64,000 nt of DNA from Tetranychus cinnabarinus (taxonomy: Eukaryota > Arthropoda > Arachnida > Trombidiformes > Tetranychidae), in assembly GCA_022266195.1 (NCBI GenBank), contig WHVY01000004.1, positions 2,559,501 to 2,623,500 of the forward strand, given 5' to 3'. The position numbers and the translations under genes were made by a program. Within the stretch, counting starts at the first letter, position 1, and the number at the start of each line of letters is the position of its first letter. The notes under the pieces are model-generated. The model searched no databases. It was not told the DNA's origin and was given only the letters and a program-made list of their open reading frames with translations. Of the stretch, positions 10,685 through 22,324 are shown piece after piece.

Positions 10685-13600
10685 GATTTAGTGACGATTC
10701 TTACATAATAAATGATAATAACAAGTTGACTTGTTATCAAAGATTGGTAAGTTACAATAGCAGTTATGGCTGATGAGTATATACATATGGAGAGAGAAGA
10801 TTGACGGGATGAAAAGAGAGAGAGAAAGAAAGAGAGTGAGATAGTTGAGAATCTTGGAAGCTAGCTGTCAAAAATAACCATGAAACAAAGAGAGGAAAGT
10901 TGATGGCATGATGAGAGAAAAAAAAGAGAGAAGGAAGAGGAAGAAAGTCAAGACAAGAGAGTGAAAGAACTTTGGTTAACATTGATTCTGAAGTTCACAG
11001 CCCAACTAAAAACCATCGTAAAGTAACCAAACTCAAGAGGAGATTCCACTTTTATAATCAGAAAATAAATCTTCTGGTCAAAGCTCAGTAAAGCTTTGCA
11101 GCTGATAAGCTAAGAGGAAGAGAGAGGAAAATGATAATACAACAAAAGAGCGTGTTTTGGGGGTATTTTAGGTTAGTGTATGAAAAATGGAATCAATAAA
11201 AGCAACAACTCAACATGTCGTTTTGTCATCAAGATGGCCTCTTTTCACATTGTTGTTCGACATTATATTTTCAAGATCTAATAATTTGAAAGAAGCTTGT
11301 TGGAAATATTGTTGTATTTTCTATAAATCACTTGAGTGTCAGTTTGTTATGAAGAAGCAATTAGATAATCAATTTTATGAAACCAGCCAATATAGTGGTA
11401 CTCATAATAACAACCAGTTGAAGACTGATTACCTGGTTTGGTTGGAAAAAAGGTAAACAAGCTTAAAGATAAAAAAGCCAAATAAATTGGGTTGAAGTAA
11501 TAAGAGCTTAAAATGTTTAAATTAAGTTGATTTGTAACATTATTTCTGTATACATGCAACACAATATGCCTGGCTTTGTTGTAAATATAATTAGAATCAA
11601 AATATTCTGTGGAGTTGACCACGAATCAATGAGAAAATCTTTTTCAGAGAATTTTTTCTTTTAATTCGGTCAATGATATTGTCAACCACTATTTGGCTGT
11701 TGAATTAAACTAAATGGATAGAGAGAACAGACCATAAAATTGGAAATGTAATTTCAGAAGCAGAAAATAGTCAAAGTATGACATGTTGAGAGGGTTGGTT
11801 GATCATGATTCAACAATAATCACGGTAAACTAGCATTACTTTTTGATATCAAAATGATTGGTAGTGATGATAATAAAATCGACAAAACTAACCTCGGGTA
11901 AATTGTTCATTCATTTTGATAATTGAGTTGGTTCACTTCTCTGCGTTTTTTTTATATTCTTGTTTCCCTGACTTCACGATTTGATATTTTGTAGAGATGT
12001 GTTTATCGGGTTGAGATCCCTTGGAAACGTTGCACCGTTCAATAAGATAATTATATTTAAAATAAAGGTTAATCTATCTGTTATATGATTGTTAAATGAT
12101 AATGTGTTAACCAGACGCTTGATTAAGAGGGGCGTATGAGTTAACTGAGGGAGGAAAAAGAGCAGAGAGAGGAAGAACAATCAACAGAAAAAGAGAGAAA
12201 AGGAAAAAATATTATATAGTTGATTGTGAAAAAGGAAATCGTAATATGATAAACAATTGAATTGATTCTTGGAATTGATTGATTTATCCGTAAATTTGTG
12301 TTAGGAAAGGTTTTTTAAAAACAAATTGGTACAAGTTGTAAGAAAATGATGTTTAGGTAAAGTCTCCAACAAGGCCAATGAGAAGTATAAATTGATCATT
12401 AGAGCACCAGATAAATTGATCACCATTCTCTGGTTTGCTACCGTAAGACCTCCATTCACTGCATGTTTAAATGTTAAGGCACTATCAACATCATCCTTGT
12501 TAATAAAAAACACAATTTGATAAAAACATCATCACCAAAACATAATGTTGAATGTTGTTGATAGGGTTGCTAAGGTTGTTAATGTTGCTGGTTAAGCTGT
12601 TTTGTTTGTTGATATTGGTAGAGACACGAGAAAAAATTTCCTTTGATCCAGTGGTTTAACCATTTTTAATCATTTATAGATCAATACAAGACTGTAAGAC
12701 ACATAATTGATGAAGATTGTTAAAGATGAGCTTTATAAAATTCAAGTTAATTAAATAATTGACTGACAATGACAATTAAAATATTTATAAAAATGTAAAA
12801 ACCAAGAAACAAGATTTCAAGCAACCAGCAAAGAGAAGCTTTTCAACTGCAGATTGCAAATTGTCAGCCGTAATCTTTCTCCCTAAAAGAGTAAAGAAAA
12901 ACCCTGCTCTATGCTCTCCCTTCTCTCCCTATCTTCTTTCTGCTCACATTTCCTTTCTGCTCTCTTTCTCTTCATCCCCTCTCTTTCCCTTTCATTTATT
13001 TCAAATGTTCAATCCGCTCATCGTCCGTTGTTTACAATTATCATCAGCATCATCATCAACGTCTTATTTTTCTTACCTTCTTCAACTGATTATCCTTGAT
13101 GGTAATAAATAGGAAAAAGCCTCTGTTCAATTCAACATCAGCCAAGGAAAATGATTCAATCTTCAGTAAGTATGAACAATAAGTCATACAAGTCTTCAGA
13201 CGACAAATCGGTCAACATTTTGAGTTGGTTAAACTTAGTGATGAAATTGTTTGGTCTTTTTAAACTGGACCCAGAGTCCAGTGTCTACTTGCCTTCTGGC
13301 AACATTGTCTCTCCTTTTATACCCGTATTTTACAGCTTAAAGTACTGTTATTGTTAGCTTGTGTGTTTTTTTCAAATTTCAATTTGATCTTTGATAGAGA
13401 CAACTATTGTCAGGCAATGTTGAAAAACGCAATTTATCAACTTGTCATGCAAGATGAATAATTTTTTACCTCGCTTTTGCTTGATTGACTTTTTGTTGTT
13501 GAAACCATGTGATGATTTGTTTTGAATTTTTTAAGGCCTCACTCTTTTTTATCATCTTTCTTACCAGATACTGTTAAAATTTAAATGAATCAGGCCATAT

Positions 13601-14171
13601 CAAGTTCTGATGACTCTCTTCAATTTATTTTTTGCTGTTGCTTATCCAATGTGAAACAAATTACAACTTTAACCTGACCATTCTTTGATTATAAATGAAC
13701 TTCAATGGGACTAATTTAACGGCAGATTGATTCAAGTTCAACGTTTATTATCGCCCTTGCTGGTTCTTCGCTGGAAAGTCTAAAGGAATAAATGATCATC
13801 TTGCTGGCAAATCTCTTTTTTTGTCCTCAACTCTGTTAATCTGCTGATAGTTCATGATAATTTACGTGAATTTTACTCTTAATGCAATCCATTTAATTTG
13901 AAACCATCTGTTTACCATGCAGTTTCATTAATGTGGTGGGTAAAGTATTTCTCAACTATAATCTGTGTTGCTGCTAATAATATTGTTTGTTTACCCAATA
14001 TTATCATATTCATTGTTTACATTTATATTTCTTCATTAGCATCCAACAGATTGAATTTCATCTTTATTTAAGATACATGATCATTATTTAATTGAATAAT
14101 TGCTGATAGTGAAGCCAAGTTAAAGCAATAATAATATCGTCTACCAACAAGCAAGGAAAATCAAAGCATGT
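10685..14171. other. Long intergenic region, possible upstream exon of PI3K-C2
   Basis: No supported gene. 10790-10960 is a purine-rich GAGA-type tract and 12880-13000 is pyrimidine-rich. A tiny candidate first exon, ATGATTCAATCTTCA followed by GTAAGT, lies at 13151-13165, but no matching second exon could be placed. If the acceptor at 10665 is used, the missing first exon of PI3K-C2 should be in this region; I could not identify it. Confidence 0.4.
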
Positions 14172-14374
14172 AAAGGGTGTTGAGGTTAGTAAGGTTCAAG
14201 CAATCACTAACCAAAATGTTGATAAAGAGATAAAGATGATAAAATGAAAATGTCTCATTGTCTTCGTCTTCTTCAACCATCTTTGCCATTGATATTAGCA
14301 TTTTTATCATCTTTATCTCCTTATCAACATTTGGGTAAGCGATAGCTTGAACCTTACTAACCTCAACACCCTTT
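14172..14374. repeat. Large near-perfect inverted repeat (hairpin), arms about 75 nt
   Basis: The left arm (14172-14246, beginning AAAGGGTGTTGAGGTTAGTA) is matched by the reverse complement of 14299-14374, with only a few mismatches. The spacer is about 52 nt. The arm sequence contains GGTTCAAGC and a GATAAAGAGATAAAGATGATAA stretch that also pairs. No coding frame spans it. It could be a short fold-back MITE or, if transcribed, a hairpin RNA precursor. Confidence 0.85.
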
Positions 14375-17300
14375 AGTACGTTTTACATGTAAAAAGCTAT
14401 TGTCGTATATCAAGTCACCTTAATCTTGTTAATCATGGTTCAGTGATTTACTTTTTCTCATGCAAATCAAAGTGATTACGGAAGTGAAGAGTTTGCAAGG
14501 AAAGGTCAAATAGTATAGATAACATTATTAATAAAAATAAGATTAAAGATCAACAGCCTTGAATGTGAAACTCAATGGACTCCACAATCAAAATTGGCTC
14601 CAGTTATCAATTGAATGGAGAAAGACAATGATGGTTTTGGAGTGAAATCAAAGGCAATACATCAGTTAATAAAGTGGTTGGACACATGATTGAATCTTTG
14701 GCCAACAATTGTATTAAACCAGCCATTAATAAGCCGTAAAAAATTAAAGACTTGGACATGGATAATTTCATTTGTTATTGGCACCGAGAAATACACTGAA
14801 ACGGAATGGATATTTCGAGCTATTTATAGTTAACATTTTCGTGAAAATAACCCAAAAGGGCTAATCCCACGAAGGGGCATTGGAAATATTGACTGCATTT
14901 GTTAAATGAGTTAATTGGGTTGTGGTTAACCAGATCAGCCATCGAGACATTGAATTTAGTCTCCTGTCTACCATAAAAAATGGATCAAACAGAAATCTGG
15001 TTTTCAAGTTTCACTGTTCACTGGTGACATTGATTAACCCGGTGATCATTTAAGATGCAATGTAAACGGAACGATGACTTCACGAAATGTTATGAAAGGA
15101 AAACCTGGAGCCATAAATAGAAATGATAATCATCCTTGTTGCTGTCTAATCATGAACAACTCTCGTTGAAGCATCTCAAATCTCAGTGTTGTCAGCAATC
15201 CTAACAGTCTCTGAATAAATAGGCTTCTTACAATTAATAATCACATGAACTGGATACCAATCATAATCATTTTTGTAAAGCAAACCTAACTGCAATCGAT
15301 TACTGGTCTTTCCCTGTTTCATTGTCTTTCCATCTAATAACTGTCCTAATTAAGGTAAATCCTTACACTTGATTGCTATTACCTAAGCACTTGTCAATTT
15401 TATCTTTAATAATTAGGTTGACGTGTTGACTGTCTTTGTAGACATAAAGGTTTTTTTGCAAAGGATTGTAACCATGGACCTAATTTCCGATGATAATTAT
15501 TTTATTTACCCATTGATTTTGAACTGCAATATTTGATTGGAAATCTTAACTTTCGTTTCATAATGTTTCTCAATCAATGTAAACAATTGAATTGACACAC
15601 CAATGCCAATTGATTACAACAATTAAGTCAGAATAACCTTAAACGCAGATTAGTAATTTGATTAGTAAGTTAATCTACTTCTAAAATGGAGCATTTAATT
15701 TCATTTGAAAACCAAAAATAGTCTTTATTGACAATTTGGTACCAATTGTTACAGTCAAAGAGATGGTAAAATGAATAGTGAAAGCTTAAAACAAAAGCCT
15801 TGTCTTAATTTTACAATACAATCAATTTACTGTCTAAATTGCGGAAATAATGAAGCCTGTCAGTTAATTTCAACTTAATCCACATTTTAGTCAATTATTT
15901 TTATAATTAAAGGTTTAAGGAAATATTAACTCGTATTGATTTGGCATTTACTTGACTCATAATGATACTTTTAAAATATCTTTTCAGAAGGATTCAAACC
16001 TGAGATTATCCAGACAAAAGCAGATAGAAACTGAAAACGCTTTCCATAATCTTTAATCATCTACGGATTATTATGGAATACAGAAATTGGATTATCTCGA
16101 GAAGTGATTGAATTGGAATAGTTATTCAAGTCTATTTTGTATATTCATGGAAAGATTACTACGAAGACATTTTAATCTGGATTTCAGGAGAGTCCCAATC
16201 GATTTACAGTAAACTAATAGAGGAATATGATTTTTTCATGATCAACTCACCTTATTTTAAGCTTTTGTTTGATGCAAATGTTCAATAATTTTTATGAAAA
16301 TATTAGGCTAAAATTATCCTATTTTATTTATAAGTTGTAACTCTTTTGGTTAATATCATTACATCTTTTATCTTGTTTACCTTCAAATGAAACAGTTAAT
16401 CAAGTGATCAAATGTAAATCTGACAATTGTCAGTTTATCATATTTAATACTCAATTAGAGCGATTACAAGGTAAATTGCTGGTTTTACAGTTGAGTTTGT
16501 ATTGAATATTTAGGTTGAAAATTGAAAAAAGGTTTTAAAAGGAATTGATCTTTTCATTGATGATCAATGTTAATCTGCCATTGAAAATTATTGATTGTTA
16601 TTGATTAAGCAACACATTGTAAAAATACAATGTACCAACTACCATAATCGTTTTAAACAAAAGATACAATTAGCCATTAATTGTATCTTTTGTTATTAGA
16701 CTGTTTTACAATTAGGAGCAACAATTATGCAGGCAAATTAACCAACTAGTTTCATTTAAATTGGTGTTTTGGTCGGTGAAAAGCAAAGTAAAGCAGAGCA
16801 AATCATTGAATACATTACATTCAATGTATAATGTAATATTGAGAAGAAATGCCAATTTTTCAACTAAAGTTTCAATTTTAATTGTTAAACCAGTCAATAA
16901 TTTGATGATAAAATCGATTCTGATCTATTACTGTTGGTTCTTATTCGGATCAACAAATTATCTTCCAATATCTCAATGAATTACTGTTTCACTTTTACTA
17001 ATTGCCGTTAGATTAACCTTCATTTTTCACTTTTCATTTTTCAATTGTTGAATTACATTAGACTCTTTGTTTTGATTTTGTTTTGATTTAATTATTCGCT
17101 TTTTTTAATTGATACTGAAAAGAGTGAATTATTATCATTTTAACTTGTTGCTTCCGATTGCAAAGTGTCTTGGTTAAATCAAGAGTCATTATGAGTGGTG
17201 GAAGATGATTTAGTCAATTCATTTTATTTTTGTTCCGCAGCTTCGATGTTAAGAGATACTATGCTTGATCTTGAAAAATTGAACAATGATTAATTACATT

Positions 17301-18040
17301 AGTTCCATTGGATTCAACAGCAACTATGAACAATTGAACGGAAAAAATCAAGTTTGATGAGCGATTCCATTCAATGACAATAATTTGTGATGAAATTACA
17401 TTTTAAAAAACGTTTATCCCCTTCTCTATGCAAATATAAAATCTCAAGTGTCAATATTGCAAATTAGAATTGAACACTTATCTGAATAACGTCTCTCGAA
17501 GCTAATTTTTTCAAGTGTTGATGAAAATTCTGCTTCCAAAATGGAGTTTTAAGGACTTGTATTTTATTGTCTTGAATTGAAATATCAAGCCCCAATGAGC
17601 ATAATTCAAGTTGAGTGCAGGAAGAATCTGTGGCATCGGAAAGTTTTCATTTCAAGGTTTAGTCACAAAATTGAGCAAATTTATGAGTTCTTTTCTGATA
17701 ATTCATAAATATTTATGGATATAATTGTAATTTGTTTCCAATTACAAGTGTGATCACAGCGAGTGAAAAAAATGAAATGAAATGGAGAAGGGAAAAGGAA
17801 ACAAGGGAATTAAATTTCCTGATCGTTTTGACAAAATATGGCGATGAATCCATGAATTTATGAATATATTTTGTTTTATGAGCAAATTGGATCCGATTTT
17901 AACAGCTGCTTTGAAGTAGCTAGAGTCAAAAACACCAAACCAAGGCACCCGAAGGAACAATAGTTACTTTTCAGTTGAACTAAAGATAAAATTTCAACAT
18001 ATGTGAGAAGGCGAAAATAAAGTTAGAATGCGACCAGATT
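14375..18040. other. Gene-poor intergenic region
   Basis: Apart from the small hairpin at 16656-16694, I see no supported gene or element. It is AT-rich with short open frames in all phases, none with recognisable protein features. Confidence 0.5.
16656..16694. repeat. Short perfect stem-loop
   Basis: A 17-nt arm AACAAAAGATACAATTA (16656-16672) is followed by a 5-nt loop and its exact reverse complement (16678-16694). It lies in intergenic AT-rich DNA; function unknown. Confidence 0.75.
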
Positions 18041-18872
18041 TCAAGGTAAAAGATAATCAAGAGGAACTGTACTAGGCTGAGGAGTCAAGTTAAATATCAT
18101 AACAAAAAGGCCGAAAAGTAAAATTGATATATGCTGAAAAACAAATAGTAGAAAGCACTCTATCGCAAAGCGAAATAGTACCGCAAAGTATGCAGCAACA
18201 GCAAGAAGAGCTAGAAATAAAAATACAACATTCGTTATATCTTCTTCTCGTCCAAACTCATCGCGTCGTTCACGTTGTCTGGCAAGCTCGGTGTGCCTGG
18301 GCCTTGATCTGATTCGATATCTTGCTGCAAATAAAAAAGAAAGATGTAGATTAATTTCAAAAATTCAACCTTCGCTGTTTAAAAATAGAAACAAGAAGTT
18401 TCTAACCTGGAGGTGTAGGTGGATGTTCAATGTTACCTCTTTGGTTGATTCTGTTTAGCCATGAAGCAAAGTTTGTAAAAGATAGACGATTGGAAAGTTT
18501 CGTTAAATTAACCAATACTTGACTAACAGCAGTTTTGGGACGGAATGGGCATGTAGCAACGTGTTGAGCTAAATCCTCTAATTTAACAGTCTTTTGACAG
18601 CCTTTTTCTTTATAATCACAAAAAATCAGTAATCGACCCAGAATGTTTATCACAAAAATTGGTGGCTTTGTAAGAGTATCATAACTTTCAATTGGAAGCT
18701 GATCTAGTGGACAAGTTTTATGCCTTTGTAGCCATTCGTAAAGGCATTCTCGACAGTAAGTATGGCGACATTTAGTTGTGACAGGATCTCGAAAGACATT
18801 CATACATATTGGACAAGTGATGTCCTCCGCAAGGACACCCAAATCAGAAAATCTTTTTAAATCATATCCCAT
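18041..18872 (-). CDS. RING E3 ubiquitin ligase with two C-terminal membrane helices (NRDP1/RNF41-like N-terminus)
   Basis: Exon 1 is 18407-18872, donor GTTAGA; exon 2 is 18041-18324 after a TTTATTTGCAG acceptor. They join in phase 1 to give 249 residues. The start MGYDLKRF resembles the start of NRDP1 proteins, so I chose ATG 18872 although the frame stays open to 19142. A C3HC4 RING lies at about 20-60 (CPICMNVF, CRHTYCRECL, CPLD), followed by a TRAF-like zinc-finger segment at about 85-115 (FCDYKEKGCQ, HVATCPF). Exon 2 starts with an arginine-rich stretch, then two hydrophobic segments at about 190-215 and 218-240. RING plus two tail helices resembles RNF5/RNF185 topology, whereas NRDP1 itself is soluble. 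An ER or other endomembrane role is inference. Confidence 0.8.
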
Positions 18873-19078
18873 GGCGCCAAGAAATATTAAAAAAGATGAT
18901 CTAGAGATAATTAGATTGAAAATATATGGATTAGAATAATCAAAACATAATAAAAAAAGTAAATGTAGAAATAATTCAATGGTAAAAAAGATGTAAGCAA
19001 AAATAAACAAACTCTTACTTAGGCTTAACTTAACGGACCAGAGCTTTGCACAGAGATTATTATTGATATTGGTTCCAA

Positions 19079-19264
19079 ACCATTTGCTTGATGAACATAA
19101 ATATAAACACAAAGAAAAGATCGGATTCAAACCCAAATTCACTTAATTGTTAAAATTATTTTAAAAATTGTCAACAGTTGATTCAATACGAAAAAGCTTT
19201 CCAAATTTGAAGCAACAAATTACATAAGAGCCATCTTGAGGAATGAATTAAAACCTTATACAAT
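19079..19264. repeat. Direct duplication, copy A (~186 bp)
   Basis: The segment beginning ACCATTTGCTTGATGAACAT and ending ACCTTATACAAT recurs at 20731-20919 in the same orientation with few differences. It lies just upstream of the RING ligase gene and may include its leader or promoter. Together the copies bracket the choline-kinase relic. Confidence 0.9.
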
Positions 19265-19564
19265 CGCTGGTTTGGTTAAAAATTTAAAACCATTCAATTG
19301 TGTTTAATATGATTCAGTACAATTATTAGTGATTTCAATCAGATTAATTTCCAATTCCCATGGAATATGCACTTTTATTTTCAAGTTAAGAGGAGAAATC
19401 TTCAACTTGGAATCGAAACATATATTTCGACTTCTCGCATCAAAAGCAATAATGTTAAGTTGCTCGATGAATGTCATCGGTGAATATTCCTAAAACTGCG
19501 CTTTTACTGTTTAAAATCAATTGTGTTAATTAGCTAAATAGCTTTCACTAAATTCACCTCTGTC

Positions 19565-19640
19565 ATGATGATTGTAGCTGCTATCATTCTCGCAATATTG
19601 AGGTTCAAAGTTTTAAGACCATTGGTCGAAATTTTTCAAA
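19565..19640. repeat. Small fragment of the fold-back repeat family
   Basis: The words GATTGTAGCTGCTATCATTC, TATTGAGGTTCAAAG and a degraded GGCCAAAATC-like end match the inner right arm of the fold-back element (compare 299-365 and 58265-58335). Only about 75 bp is recognisable. Confidence 0.6.
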
Positions 19641-20105
19641 ATCTTTTTGAGTTTTAAAGTGTTTTTTGCCTAAATGATTGGCGAAACAGGAATATACCGT
19701 TGAGCTTCTTGTTATAATTTTTAATCTAAACTCGATTATCTTTGCTTATGCATTCAGTCTTCAGCATTCATGACTAACAAGCAATATACAAATAGTTTAT
19801 CAAGTTTAATTCAGAATTAAACAGCTAAATTGAGTAAATATGAGGCTCCACTCCACACACTCAAAACTTTCATTGAGTAAGTGATAGTTCATCGAGAAGT
19901 TAAATGATTTAAACACGAGGACGAAACCCGAGTGGTTACAATAACTTCGATACGGTGACGAAGAAACAAATTACTACAAGCATCTCTTTGAAAAGTATAA
20001 AGGTGCAAAAATATTGAAACCAAAAACAATTTAGACAATAAAGATAATTTACAGTGTTGACAATTGTGCAGTGAGTTCATTGCTGGACCATGGAAGGATC
20101 TAAAG

Positions 20106-20594
20106 ATGGATGAAATTACTGTAACACCAATCGAGTAAGTGTCAAAATTAACCAGCCTTGTATATAAACTGATTAAACCATTAATTGATTTGTCAATAGA
20201 GATGGACTTAGATCTATGCTTGTACTAATTTGAAATTAACCTCATCTAAGCAATCAGGATTAACTGCTAATATTCCTGCCAAAGTGGTGGTTCGTTTGCA
20301 TGGCAGTTCATTTGTTGGTGAACAAGGTGACATGATTGTTGTTTCAATGGATGCTTTACCCTTAATCGAGGAAAAACTTTACCAGAAAGGATTTGCCCCG
20401 AAAATTTATGGAGTTTTCAAAGAAGGCAGAATTGAACATTACATCGAGGTATATCATTTTCAAAATCGCTCTAACAAGTATTATGGCATCTATTAACTTT
20501 AAAATTATAATCATGCATTTTTCGTTTTATTCAGGGCATAAATTTTACTCCTGTATCCCTTGAAAATAGAAATATAAAATTCAAAAAGTATTGA
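20106..20594 (+). pseudogene. Truncated, frameshifted choline/ethanolamine kinase fragment
   Basis: A short first exon (from ATG 20106, MDEITVTPIE) has donor GTAAGT at 20120. After an acceptor at about 20199 the frame reads DGLRSML, resembling the GGLSNxL motif of choline kinases, then meets a stop at TGA 20231. A one-base frame change restores a long match in the next frame: PAKVVVRLHG, then GFAPKIYGVFKEGRIEHYIE, ending at a GTATAT donor after 20448. A third exon (20535-20594) adds GINFTPVSLENRNIKFKKY and stops, followed at once by AATAAA. Choline kinases need about 250 further residues including the catalytic loop; these are absent. The fragment sits between two copies of a ~187-bp direct repeat (19079 and 20731), suggesting a local duplication. 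Whether it is transcribed is unknown. Confidence 0.75.
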
Positions 20595-20730
20595 ATAAAA
20601 AAATAAAGCAAAATTGTGATTTTTGAGTTAAGACTTACAATTGTTTTATTGGTGAGTTTTACAAGTTAGTAACTGTAAATTGGTGAAGGCATTCTCACAA
20701 GATCTGGAAAGGATCTCCAAAAGTATTTAT

Positions 20731-20919
20731 ACCATTTGCTTGATGAACATAAATATAAACACAAAGAAAAAGTCGGACTCAAACCCAAATTCACTTAATT
20801 GTTAAAATTATTTTAAAAATTGTCAACAGTTGATTCAATACGAAAGAGCTTTCCATTTGTTGCTTCAAGTTATAATACATAAGAGCCATCTTGGGGAATG
20901 AATTATAACCTTATACAAT
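20731..20919. repeat. Direct duplication, copy B (~189 bp)
   Basis: This is the same-orientation partner of 19079-19264. The main differences are an AATTTGAAGCAAC versus TTGTTGCTTCAAG patch and a few substitutions. It lies just downstream of the choline-kinase relic. Confidence 0.9.
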
Positions 20920-20920
20920 A

Positions 20921-20972
20921 TCTCGAAGTTATGAGATAAAACACTCGAGTTTATGTCTCATAACTTCTCGAT
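20921..20972. repeat. Short imperfect inverted repeat
   Basis: TCTCGAAGTTATGAGATAAA pairs, with small gaps, with the reverse complement of TTTATGTCTCATAACTTCTC across a short ACTCGAG-containing loop. It lies immediately after duplication copy B. Confidence 0.6.
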
Positions 20973-21503
20973 GCAGTGGTCTAACTATTAGTTACCAAGC
21001 TACATGAACATACATTAATTAGTTCGATTTCTTAACAATTTAGCATATTAGCTTAGCATCCCAATAAGCAACTTTTAATGATTTTTAGCTGATTCTTTCT
21101 CATCTTTACCAAATAAGTTTACCTGATCTGTCAAAAAACATGAAAGAATAAAGTTTATCAAAAGTGTCTGCGTTCTGGTAGCAAAATAGTTCAGATTCAT
21201 GCTGAGATTGTAACTATTTACTAGATATATTTACACTGAGAAATCTATTAAAAGTCAATCTTAAAACTACAATATCTATCCGTTGTTAGTTTTAGGGCAA
21301 TGAGAATGCATCTCACAGAAAACTTGAACGTTATCTCAGTGTCTATTGACCTTATTTATTGAACAAATAAAAGACTTTGAAAACTGTTAATTAAGAAGTG
21401 TATTGAATTGAAATTCAAATTTAAGGACGTATTACAATTTTTCGAGAGCTTTTAGATTTGATTTGTTATTCAAGGCACTTTATTATCAGCATTTTTTTTC
21501 TTA
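20973..21503. other. Intergenic / probable 3' UTR of yorkie
   Basis: No gene seen. On the minus strand this is the expected 3' untranslated region of the yorkie transcript. Confidence 0.45.
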
Positions 21504-22293
21504 TTATATCCAAACATCCTTAGAAGTAGTTATATTGGCATTCGTAAGGAAAGCTTCTAGATCGGATAGAACGATGTCCGTATTTAGCTCCTCGGGTAAA
21601 CACATTAAATCCATCGCATCAGTTTCAAGATCCATATTAGTTATAGACAAACTGTCTAACCCGAGGTCGTCGGCGTTTTGTAAATCATTAGGAGTATAAG
21701 GAAGATCAAGATTATGGCTTAGACCTAGACCTGAGTCAGCACTTTCTTGTCGAGAATGGTCTAAAATAATTGCATCGCTTCCACTCAGGAAGGGATCAAT
21801 ATTTGTCGTGAAGTTTTTCTGTTGATTCTGAATTTCAGCAGCCCGCTGCCTCAATTTCTCTCTTTCATCTGTTAATTCCTTAACACGACGGAGAGCTAGT
21901 TCTTGTTGAATTTGTTGTTGGAGCTGCGCCTGTAATTGTGGTATTGGCAATGGTAATGGTTGTGTTTGGGGTTGCGATTGTTGTTGTTGTTGTGGTTGTG
22001 GTTGAGACTGTTGTTGTTGAAGCTGCACCTGTAACTGCGGTAAAGTTTGTGGTAGCTGTTGTGGTATTTGTTGTGGCTGTGGTTGTGGTTGAGGTTGTGG
22101 TTGCGGTTGCTGTGGTTGTTGCTGCGGCTGCTGAGGTTGCGGCTGGGGTTGAGGTTGAAGTTGGGTCTGTTGCTGAGATGATGGTTGTGGTTGTGGTAGT
22201 GGTGGGGGTGGTTGTTGTTGTGGCTGTGGCTGTGGCTGTGGTTGTTGCTGTGTTTGTTGTTGTTGTTGTTGCTGCTGCTGCTGCTGTTGTTGC

Positions 22294-22324
<31 letters not shown>

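Noticed and set aside
12301..12513. Minus-strand frame of 70 codons with a protein-like composition
   Set aside because: No recognisable domain, no splice partners and no supporting context; could be a leader but cannot be supported.
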